A stretch of DNA of 57,344 bases, from positions 1-57,344 of the forward strand of contig NZ_JADHZD010000022.1 of NCBI RefSeq assembly GCF_020102855.1. Direction: 5' to 3'. Each line of letters starts with the position of its first letter. Position 1 is the stretch's first letter. Source of the DNA: Nocardioides lacusdianchii (GTDB lineage Bacteria > Actinomycetota > Actinomycetes > Propionibacteriales > Nocardioidaceae). The notes beneath the pieces are model-generated. The model searched no databases. It had not been told where the DNA came from and saw only the letters and a list, made by a program, of their open reading frames with translations. The position numbers were made by a program, and so were the translations under genes. Below, piece by piece: positions 17,417-23,535 of the stretch.

Positions 17417-17911
17417 CTACTGCGTACGGATCTCCGACTCCGGGTGCCGCGTCACGAGGTGGTCGGCGACCCGGTCGAAGACCCGCCCGACTGCGGCGAA
17501 GTCGTCGTCGCCGACGAGGTCGACGATGTTGCGGCGCACGCTCTCCACGTGGCACGGCGCGGCCCGCTCGAGCAGCTCGTAGCCCTGGTCGGTCATCGTC
17601 GCGACCACGCCACGACCGTCCTCCGGCGTCGTGCCGCGGGTGACGTAGCCGACGGCCTCCATCCGGGCGACGGTGTGCGTCACCCGGCTGCGTGAGTGCG
17701 CCATCGCGTCGGCCAGCTGCGCCATCCGCATCGCCCGGCCCGGACGCTCGGAGAGCCGCACCAGCACCTCGTACTCGGTGAGCGACATTCCGAACTCGCG
17801 GCGCAGGTCGTCGTCGAGACGTTCCATCAGCAGCGTCATGCCCATCATCAGGGCACGCCACGAGTGCTGCTGCGTGTCGTCGAGCCAGCGCGGTTCCCCC
17901 GTGGTGGTCAT
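17417..17911 (-). CDS. MarR-family transcriptional regulator
   Basis: A 164-residue winged helix-turn-helix regulator: MTLLMERLDDDLRREFGMSL leads into EYEVLVRLSERPGRAMRM, the recognition helix region AMAHSRSRVTHTVARMEAVG and the wing VTRGTTPEDGRGVVATMTD. It probably acts as a dimeric repressor responding to a small molecule. TAGGCT ends six bases before the ATG, fitting leaderless expression. It lies 35 bases downstream of the thiolase gene on the same strand, but its own promoter motif argues for separate transcription. No target is evident from sequence. Confidence 0.9.
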   Translation of the reverse strand: MTTTGEPRWLDDTQQHSWRALMMGMTLLMERLDDDLRREFGMSLTEYEVLVRLSERPGRAMRMAQLADAMAHSRSRVTHTVARMEAVGYVTRGTTPEDGRGVVATMTDQGYELLERAAPCHVESVRRNIVDLVGDDDFAAVGRVFDRVADHLVTRHPESEIRTQ

Positions 17912-17946
17912 GGCGCCAGCCTAGTGCCGTGCAGGGCCCGGACCCG

Positions 17947-19161
17947 TCAGCCGACGCGCTCGAGGATCATCGCCATGCCCTGGCCGCCGCCGACGCACAT
18001 GGTGATCAGGCCGGTGGACTTGTCGTGCCAGTCCAGGCTGTTGAGCATCGTGTTCTGCAGGCGGGCACCCGTCATGCCGAAGGGGTGGCCGACCGCGATG
18101 GCGCCGCCGTTGACGTTGAGGCGGTCCAGGTCGATGCCGAGGTCCTGGTAGGACGGGACGACCTGCGCGGCGAACGCCTCGTTGATCTCGACCAGGTCGA
18201 TGTCGCCGATGCTCATGCCGGCGTGCTTGAGGGCGTTCTTCGTCGCCTCGACGGGGCCGAGTCCCATGATCTCGGGGGAGAGCCCCGAGACGCCGGTGGA
18301 GACGATCCGCGCGAGCGGGGTGAGGCCGAGCTCGGCGGCCTTGGTGTCGGACATGACGACCACGGCGGCGGCGCCGTCGTTGAGCGCGCAGCAGTTGCCC
18401 GCGGTGACCACGCCGTCGGGGCGGAAGACCGGGTCGAGGCCGGCGATGGCGTCGTACGTCACTCCGGCGCGCGGGCCGTCGTCCTTGGTCACCACCGTGC
18501 CGTCGGGAGTCGTGACCGGGGTGATCTCGCGCTCCCAGAAGCCGTCGGCGATCGCCTTCTCGGCGAGGTTCTGCGAGCGGACGGCGAACTCGTCGAGCTC
18601 CTTGCGGTCCAGGCCGCGCATCCGCGCGACGTTCTCGGCCGTCTGGCCCATCGCGATGTAGATGTCGGGCAGCTGGCCGTCCTCGCGCGGGTCGTGCCAG
18701 TCCCGGCCGCCCTTGGCGTACTCGTCGGTGCGCGCAGCGGCGTCCTCGAAGAGCGGGTTGCGGGTGCCGGGGATGTGGTCGGAGGTGCCCTTGGCGAAGC
18801 GCGAGACGGTCTCGACACCGGCGGAGACGAAGATGTCGCCCTCGCCGGCCTTGATGGCGTGGAAGGCCATGCGGGTGGTCTGCACCGAGGAGGAGCAGTA
18901 GCGGGTGACCGTGGCGCCGGGGACCTCGAGGCCGAGGAGGGTCGTCACGACGCGGGCCATGTTGTTGCCCGACTCGCCACCGGGGAGGCCGCAGCCGAGG
19001 AGCAGGTCCTCGATCGTGGTCGGGTCGAGGTCGGGGATCTTGTCGAGGGCGGCCTGCACGGCGAGCGCGGTGAGGTCGTCGGGACGGAAGTCCTTCAGCG
19101 AGCCCTTGTTGGCCCGGCCGATGGGGGTACGCGCTGCGGAAACGATCACTGCCTCGGGCAT
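17947..19161 (-). CDS. Acetyl-CoA C-acyltransferase (thiolase II)
   Basis: A 404-residue thiolase that cleaves 3-ketoacyl-CoA in beta-oxidation or condenses acyl-CoA units. The nucleophilic Cys89 sits in TVTRYCSSSVQTTRMA. The His of GGAIAVGHPFGMTGAR and the second Cys of CVGGGQGMA complete the active site. The length is normal. A Shine-Dalgarno GGAG is found seven to ten bases before ATG 19161. It lies downstream of a TetR gene on the same strand (86-base gap) and upstream of MarR, so local regulation of lipid catabolism is plausible but not shown. Confidence 0.93.
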   Translation of the reverse strand: MPEAVIVSAARTPIGRANKGSLKDFRPDDLTALAVQAALDKIPDLDPTTIEDLLLGCGLPGGESGNNMARVVTTLLGLEVPGATVTRYCSSSVQTTRMAFHAIKAGEGDIFVSAGVETVSRFAKGTSDHIPGTRNPLFEDAAARTDEYAKGGRDWHDPREDGQLPDIYIAMGQTAENVARMRGLDRKELDEFAVRSQNLAEKAIADGFWEREITPVTTPDGTVVTKDDGPRAGVTYDAIAGLDPVFRPDGVVTAGNCCALNDGAAAVVVMSDTKAAELGLTPLARIVSTGVSGLSPEIMGLGPVEATKNALKHAGMSIGDIDLVEINEAFAAQVVPSYQDLGIDLDRLNVNGGAIAVGHPFGMTGARLQNTMLNSLDWHDKSTGLITMCVGGGQGMAMILERVG

Positions 19162-19247
19162 GGGGAACTCCGGTTACTCGTGGGTTGGCACGGTCTCCCG
19201 GCACCCTAGTCCGCCGTCCTCCGGCACGGCACCGGCCCCGGTGTGGC

Positions 19248-19868
19248 CTACGTCATGGCGGCGGGGTCTCGCGGACCAAGACCGGTGAGCAGCGCCTCGA
19301 CGCTCTCGTGGACGAAGGCGCGGCGCTGCCGGGTGGGCAGCACCAGTGAGGCGAGGAGCACTCCGTCGAGCGCAGCGACGAGGGTGTCGGCCGACGCGCT
19401 GTCCGCGTAGTCGGATCTGAGCATCACCTCGCGCACCAGTGCGGTCAGGTCCTCACGCCACACCCGGAAGCGCTCGGCCAGCCCCGGATCGCGGATCGCG
19501 ATCACGGTGAGCTCGAGCCGTGCAGCCAGCAGGTCGGGCTCGGCGAGCCAGCGTCCGAAGAGGCGCGACACCTCGCTCACCGCCCTCTCGTGGTCGCCGG
19601 GGCAGTCCGCCAGTCGGGTGCCCAGCGCGTCGACGTCGGCGGTCAGGCGATCGGCGACGACGTCGCCCACCGAGGTCAGCAACGCCTCTCGGGTGCGGAA
19701 GTAGGCCGAGGTGCTCCCCTCGGACAGCCCGGCCTCGCGGTCGACCGCGCGGTGGGTCAGGCCCCGGTTGCCCTGCCGGGCGAGCACCGTCGTGGCGGCA
19801 GTGAGGATCTCGCGACGTCGCGGCGACAGCTCCTGACGCCCTGGCCCCACGGTCTTCACGCTCCTCAC
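19248..19868 (-). CDS. TetR-family transcriptional regulator
   Basis: A 206-residue regulator. The N-terminal helix-turn-helix is SPRRREILTAATTVLARQGN, then LTHRAVDREAGLSEGSTSAYFRTREALL, a canonical TetR DNA-binding domain. The C-terminal ~140 residues form the ligand-binding helical domain, with a TetR_C-like RLFGRWLAEPDLLAARLEL segment. The start is uncertain: GTG 19868, 19859 and 19850 are all in frame, and GAGGAG favours the last. It is divergent from a 59-residue membrane protein whose promoter overlaps two palindromic sites, the likely operators of this regulator. Confidence 0.88.
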   Translation of the reverse strand: MRSVKTVGPGRQELSPRRREILTAATTVLARQGNRGLTHRAVDREAGLSEGSTSAYFRTREALLTSVGDVVADRLTADVDALGTRLADCPGDHERAVSEVSRLFGRWLAEPDLLAARLELTVIAIRDPGLAERFRVWREDLTALVREVMLRSDYADSASADTLVAALDGVLLASLVLPTRQRRAFVHESVEALLTGLGPRDPAAMT

Positions 19869-19899
19869 TTGCGGTGTCGCACGACACTACCGGGTCGAC

Positions 19900-19960
19900 T
19901 TGCGATCCAGCGGGGGAGGAGTAGCCTTCTACGTACGTAGAAAAATCTACGCCTGTAGAA
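19900..19960 (+). promoter_or_regulatory. Promoter with tandem TetR-type operators
   Basis: A possible sigma-70-type promoter reads TTGCGA (19900-19905), 17 bases, then TAGCCT (19923-19928). The perfect 14-bp palindrome TCTACGTACGTAGA (19929-19942) would cover the start of transcription. After AAAA comes a second copy, TCTACGCCTGTAGA (19947-19960), with the same arms. The centres are 18 bases apart, allowing two dimers on nearby faces. The site is between tetR and the 59-aa protein gene, 11 bases before its ATG. Confidence 0.65.
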
Positions 19961-19970
19961 AGGATCGATC

Positions 19971-20150
19971 ATGCTCGCCGACTCCACCGCCATCACCACC
20001 TACCTGGTCTTCATCGGCGTCGTCAGTGCGCTGGCGCTCGTCCTGGCCTCAGTGGTCCTGACCCTCGCCTTCCGTGAGACCCGTCGTGACCGCATCGCCC
20101 GCCACGAGTCCATCCCCGCCTACTACGGTCGCGGCTACTTCGCCCACTGA
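19971..20150 (+). CDS. 59-aa single-span membrane protein
   Basis: A short gene starting at ATG 19971, with AAGGA seven to eleven bases upstream. The protein has a seven-residue polar head, one long hydrophobic helix (about residues 12-34, YLVFIGVVSALALVLASVVL and on), a basic stretch RETRRDRIARHE and a tyrosine/glycine-rich tail ending YYGRGYFAH. An N-out/C-in orientation is likely from the positive charges after the helix. No family is recognised. The double operator in its leader suggests tight repression by the divergent TetR protein, so it may be a small stress- or lipid-induced membrane factor. Confidence 0.7.
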   Translation: MLADSTAITTYLVFIGVVSALALVLASVVLTLAFRETRRDRIARHESIPAYYGRGYFAH

Positions 20151-20152
20151 GA

Positions 20153-20183
20153 CGGGCCCGCTGGGGCCCGCTCGACCGAGCGG
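20153..20183 (+). terminator. Double hairpin after the 59-aa gene
   Basis: CGGGCCC (20153-20159) pairs with GGGCCCG (20164-20170) around GCTG. An overlapping second stem, CCGCTCG/CGAGCGG, follows to 20183. It begins three bases after the stop codon, so it probably ends this short transcript. Confidence 0.5.
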
Positions 20184-20252
20184 ACCCGGTGACGTCGGGC
20201 CATTGACCGATCTGGTTGCTGCGCCGACCGCGACCTCTGCGACGATCGGTGA

Positions 20253-21101
20253 GTGCGCCACCTCTACCGCTGCCCGCTCAGGTGGGCCGACCTCGACCTG
20301 CTCGGCCACGTCAACAACGTCACCTACGTCGACTACATGCAGGAGGCGCGGGTCGACATGTTCCGCACCCACGCCCCCGACAGCCGGGCCGACGACCTGG
20401 CCGAGGGTGTGGTCGTGGTGCGTCACGAGGTCACCTACGTCTCCTCGCTGACCTTCTCCTTCGAGCCGGTCGCCATCGAGTGCTGGGTCACCGAGATCCG
20501 CGCCGCGAGCTTCACCATGGGCTACGAGATCTTCGCCGAGGACGAGGCCGGGGAGCGCACGGTCTTCCTGCGCGCCCGCACCGTGCTGACGCCGTACGTC
20601 TTCGCCACCGAGCGGCCGCGACGCCTGCACGCGGGGGAGAAGGAGTCGCTGACCCGCCTCCTCGAGCCGGACGAGCCCGTACGTCCTCCCGCGGCGGTCG
20701 AGGTCGTGGAGGTGCCCGGCGGCACCTACCCGGTGCACGTGCGCTTCAGCGACGTGGACATCTACGGCCACGTCAACAACGTGAAGTACTTCGAGTACTT
20801 CCAGGAGGCGCGCATCCAGCTGATGGTGTCCCAGGCCGGCGAGCTCGGCGAGGGCTACCACCTCGTGGTCGCGCAGACCGACGTCGACTACCGGCGCCCG
20901 ATCCTGTTCCGGCCCGAGCCGTACGACTGCCGCACCTGGGTCTCCCACATCGGCCGGACGTCGGTGGTCTTCGAGTCCGTGGTGCGCGACGGCGACGACG
21001 TGCTGGCCCGGGCCCGCGTCGTGGGGGTGTGCATCGACAACGCCACGGGCCGGCCGGCGCCCGTGCCCGACGCCTACCGGGACCTCACTCCAGGGTGTTG
21101 A
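20253..21101 (+). CDS. Tandem hot-dog acyl thioesterase
   Basis: A 282-residue protein made of two hot-dog domains. Each has the same signature: RWADLDLLGHVNNVTYVDY near residue 10 and RFSDVDIYGHVNNVKYFEY near residue 165, with the Asp and His-Val-Asn-Asn typical of 4-hydroxybenzoyl-CoA/YbgC-like thioesterases. It should hydrolyse acyl-CoA or acyl-ACP. The Mycobacterium gene Rv2475c occupies the same place near ettA. The start is GTG 20253 with no clear Shine-Dalgarno. The 3' end overlaps the convergent globin gene by 17 bases. Confidence 0.88.
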   Translation: MRHLYRCPLRWADLDLLGHVNNVTYVDYMQEARVDMFRTHAPDSRADDLAEGVVVVRHEVTYVSSLTFSFEPVAIECWVTEIRAASFTMGYEIFAEDEAGERTVFLRARTVLTPYVFATERPRRLHAGEKESLTRLLEPDEPVRPPAAVEVVEVPGGTYPVHVRFSDVDIYGHVNNVKYFEYFQEARIQLMVSQAGELGEGYHLVVAQTDVDYRRPILFRPEPYDCRTWVSHIGRTSVVFESVVRDGDDVLARARVVGVCIDNATGRPAPVPDAYRDLTPGC

Positions 21102-21462
21102 CCATGAACTGGGCCGCGTGCGTGACGTAGTCCCAGAACCGCTCGTCCTGCTCCGGCGTCAGGTCCGCCGCGTCGAGGCCGGCCCGGAAGTGGACCAGCC
21201 AGCGCTGGGCGGCGGCCGGGGTGACCTGGAAGGGCGCGTGCCGCATCCGCAGGCGCGGGTGCCCCCGGGTCTCGGAGTACGTCGACGGACCGCCCCAGTA
21301 CTGCACGAGGAACAGCGCGAAGCGCTCCTCCGCAGGGCCGAGGTCGGCCTCGGGGTACATCGGGCGCAGCAGCTCGTCGTCGGCCACACCCTCGTAGAAG
21401 CGGTGGACGATCGTGCGGATCGTCTGCTCGCCGCCGATCTCGTCGTAGAAGGTGGTGGTCAC
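21085..21462 (-). CDS. glbO: Group II truncated haemoglobin (trHbO)
   Basis: A 125-residue group II truncated haemoglobin. The family run FYDEIGGEQTIRTIVHRFYE, the YWGGP motif with the distal CD1-area Tyr, and LRMRHAPF with the proximal haem His are all present. It binds O2 and probably handles reactive oxygen or nitrogen species near the membrane. The start is GTG 21462. The locus matches the place of Rv2470 glbO. The stop codon lies inside the 3' end of the convergent thioesterase gene. Confidence 0.95.
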   Translation of the reverse strand: MTTTFYDEIGGEQTIRTIVHRFYEGVADDELLRPMYPEADLGPAEERFALFLVQYWGGPSTYSETRGHPRLRMRHAPFQVTPAAAQRWLVHFRAGLDAADLTPEQDERFWDYVTHAAQFMVNTLE

Positions 21463-21505
21463 CCGACCATTGTGTCGGGTGCACCGGAACGCACCGGAGG
21501 CGCCC

Positions 21506-22630
21506 TCAGGCGGGTCCCTCGGCGCGCGCCGGTCCCTCGGCGGGCGCCGCACCGGCCGGGGGCTCGGCCGGGGAGTCCGCTGCGTCACCGGCGGCCCGGG
21601 GATCGCCGTCGCGCATCCACAGCACCCGCTGGGCGAAGGGGATCTCGATGCCCTCGTGGTCGAAGCGGTACTTGATCCGCTGCCGCATCTCGCGGGCGAC
21701 GGCCCACTGCTCGAGCGGGGCGGTCTTCAGCGCGACGCGGACCAGGACGGCGTCCGGTCCGAGGTCCTGCACGCCCCAGACCGACGGCTCCTCGATGATC
21801 CGGCCCTTGAAGTCCTCGTCCTCCCACAGGTCGTGCGCCACGTCGGCGAGCACGCTCCGCACGCGCGCGAGGTCCTCGCCGTAGCCGACGCTCACGTCGA
21901 GCACCGTGCGGGCCCAGTTCTGGCTCATGTTGCCCACGCGCAGGATCTCGCCGTTGCGGACGTACCAGACCGTGCCGTTGACGTCGCGCAGGCGGGTGAC
22001 GCGCAGGCTCACGGCCTCGACGGTGCCGATGGCCTCGCCGAGGTCGACCTCGTCACCGACGCCGTACTGGTCCTCGAAGATCATGAAGATGCCGGAGAGG
22101 AAGTCCTTGACCAGCGTCTGCGAGCCGAAGCCGATCGCGACGCCGATGATGCCGGCGCTGGCGATCAGCGGGGCGATGTCGTAGCCGAGCTCGGCGATGA
22201 ACATCAGCGCGATCACGACCATGACGACGCCGGTGACGATGCTCTTCAGCAGCGAGCCCATGGTCGCCGCGCGCTGCACGCGGCGGGTGTGGAAGGGATC
22301 CTCGGTCAGGTTCAGCGCGGCACCCATCCGGCCGCCGGTCATCGCCTTGCTGACGCGGTTGGGGAGCATGCCCACCTCGGCGCGCTTCACGACGCGGTCG
22401 ATGACCCGGTGGAGCACCCACCGGACCACGAGTCCGATCAGGATCAGTCCCACGAGGGCGCTCGGCTTCCCGACGATCCAGTCCGCCGCGTTGGCGAGAT
22501 CCTGGTTGCCGGTCCACTCGAGCACCCGGGTGCAGAGGAACTCGTCGGTCGAGCATGCGGTGAGGGTGTTGGTCTCGCTCCCGGAGACCCTGGTCACGTC
22601 GATGATCGGGGTAGTGAGGGGGTGAGGCAT
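21506..22630 (-). CDS. MscS-type mechanosensitive ion channel
   Basis: A 374-residue protein. It has an N-terminal periplasmic part with two Cys (TACSTDEFLCTR), one membrane helix (ALVGLILIGLVVRWVLH), then two more. The pore helix AGIIGVAIGFGSQTLVKDFL and the conserved beta-domain FMIFEDQYGVGDEV with VRNGEI follow. It releases solutes on hypo-osmotic shock. The C-terminal ~40 residues are Pro/Ala/Glu-rich and disordered. ATG 22630 is chosen; CATACT ends seven bases upstream, so it may be leaderless. Its start codon overlaps a possible ATG of the divergent gene in the palindrome GCATGC. Confidence 0.9.
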   Translation of the reverse strand: MPHPLTTPIIDVTRVSGSETNTLTACSTDEFLCTRVLEWTGNQDLANAADWIVGKPSALVGLILIGLVVRWVLHRVIDRVVKRAEVGMLPNRVSKAMTGGRMGAALNLTEDPFHTRRVQRAATMGSLLKSIVTGVVMVVIALMFIAELGYDIAPLIASAGIIGVAIGFGSQTLVKDFLSGIFMIFEDQYGVGDEVDLGEAIGTVEAVSLRVTRLRDVNGTVWYVRNGEILRVGNMSQNWARTVLDVSVGYGEDLARVRSVLADVAHDLWEDEDFKGRIIEEPSVWGVQDLGPDAVLVRVALKTAPLEQWAVAREMRQRIKYRFDHEGIEIPFAQRVLWMRDGDPRAAGDAADSPAEPPAGAAPAEGPARAEGPA

Positions 22631-22661
22631 GCCCGCCAGTATGGGCGATACCCTTCTACCC

Positions 22662-23063
22662 GTGACCACGCCCGTCAGCCTCTCCACCCGCACCCGGCGC
22701 TCCCGTCCCCGGCGGACCGGCCGCGCCGCCGCCGTCTCGAGCGTCGTCCTCGGCGCCCCTGTGCTGGCCCTGCTGGCCGCGCCGGCCCACGCCGACGTGC
22801 CCGAGGGCTGGGCCGGTCAGGACGAGGTCAACAACCTCGACTTCCTCGGCGCGCTCGCGCTCTACGCCGGTGCGCCGCTGCTGCTGTTCGTGCTCATCGG
22901 CCTCGCGGTCTACCTCCCGGCGATGGTCCGCGGCGAGAAGCTGCTGCCCGACCACTCCGGTGGCGAGGCCCAGTGGATCGGCGGACCCCGTCAGGGTGTC
23001 GCCGAGCTCCCTGCCCCCGACGGCGACGACTCCCGAGCAGGTGGAGCAAGTGGCAGCTGGTGA
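22662..23063 (+). CDS. Small membrane protein with signal-like N-terminus
   Basis: A 133-residue protein from GTG 22662. It has a basic head rich in Arg (STRTRRSRPRRTGR), a hydrophobic segment SSVVLGAPVLALLAAPAHA that looks like a signal peptide, a short outer loop DVPEGWAGQDEVNN, and one membrane helix (ALALYAGAPLLLFVLIGLAV). A polar, Gly/Pro-rich tail follows. In-frame ATGs at 22629 and 22641 are possible, but TACCCT ends seven bases before the GTG, matching the leaderless pattern seen nearby. It overlaps the next gene by 23 bases. The function is unknown. Confidence 0.7.
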   Translation: MTTPVSLSTRTRRSRPRRTGRAAAVSSVVLGAPVLALLAAPAHADVPEGWAGQDEVNNLDFLGALALYAGAPLLLFVLIGLAVYLPAMVRGEKLLPDHSGGEAQWIGGPRQGVAELPAPDGDDSRAGGASGSW

Positions 23064-23433
23064 GCTGCTGAGCGAGAGCGACCGTCTCGCCCTCGACAAG
23101 GCGATCCGCGTCGCCGAGCAGTCCTGCCGCTTCGAGTTCTCCGTCTACGCCGGTCCGGCCGAGGGCGACGACACGCGCGCCTGGGCGACCCGGCTGCACA
23201 ACCGGCTCGTCGCGCCCGCACGCAGCGTGCTGATCCTGGTCGACCCTGCGCGCCGGGTCACCGAGGTGGTGACCGGTGGAGACGTACGCCGTCACCTCAC
23301 CGACGCCGAGGTGGAGCTGGCCGTGCTGGCCATGACGTCGGAGTTCGCCTCCGGCAAGCTGCTGAGCGGGCTGCAGCGGGGCATCGCGATGCTCGCCGAG
23401 CACGCCCGCCCGCAGAACACCCTCCACGCCTGA
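23041..23433 (+). CDS. DUF5130/TPM-domain-like protein
   Basis: A ~130-residue protein. LSESDRLALDKAIRVAEQSC opens a fold like the TPM domain (phosphatase/repair family), with FEFSVYAGPAEG, RSVLILVDPARRVTEVVTG and a C-terminal helical part. The Mycobacterium protein Rv2468c, next to pepN and glbO, is the likely counterpart. GTG 23041 and GTG 23050 are both possible starts; GGAG precedes the second. It is translationally coupled to the upstream membrane protein, so the pair may act together at the envelope. Biochemical function is unknown. Confidence 0.7.
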   Translation: MEQVAAGELLSESDRLALDKAIRVAEQSCRFEFSVYAGPAEGDDTRAWATRLHNRLVAPARSVLILVDPARRVTEVVTGGDVRRHLTDAEVELAVLAMTSEFASGKLLSGLQRGIAMLAEHARPQNTLHA

Positions 23434-23462
23434 CCAGGCGCTTCGTCGCGCTGAAATGCGCT

Positions 23463-23506
23463 GACCGGGCAGTTCCTCGCGCTGCAGCGCGAGGAACTGC
23501 CCGGTC
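23463..23506. repeat. 44-bp perfect palindrome between convergent genes
   Basis: From GACCGGGCAGTTCCTCGCGC to its exact reverse complement, 22 bases mirror 22 with no mismatch, centred on CTGCAG. A further inverted copy, CGCGAGGAAGTGCCCGGTCAGC (about 23519-23540, one mismatch), runs into the pepN stop codon, so two alternative hairpins can form. It lies after DUF5130 and before pepN, which converge. It is a likely two-way terminator or an intergenic repeat element. Confidence 0.7.
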
Positions 23507-23535
23507 GACGTGGTCTACCGCGAGGAAGTGCCCGG

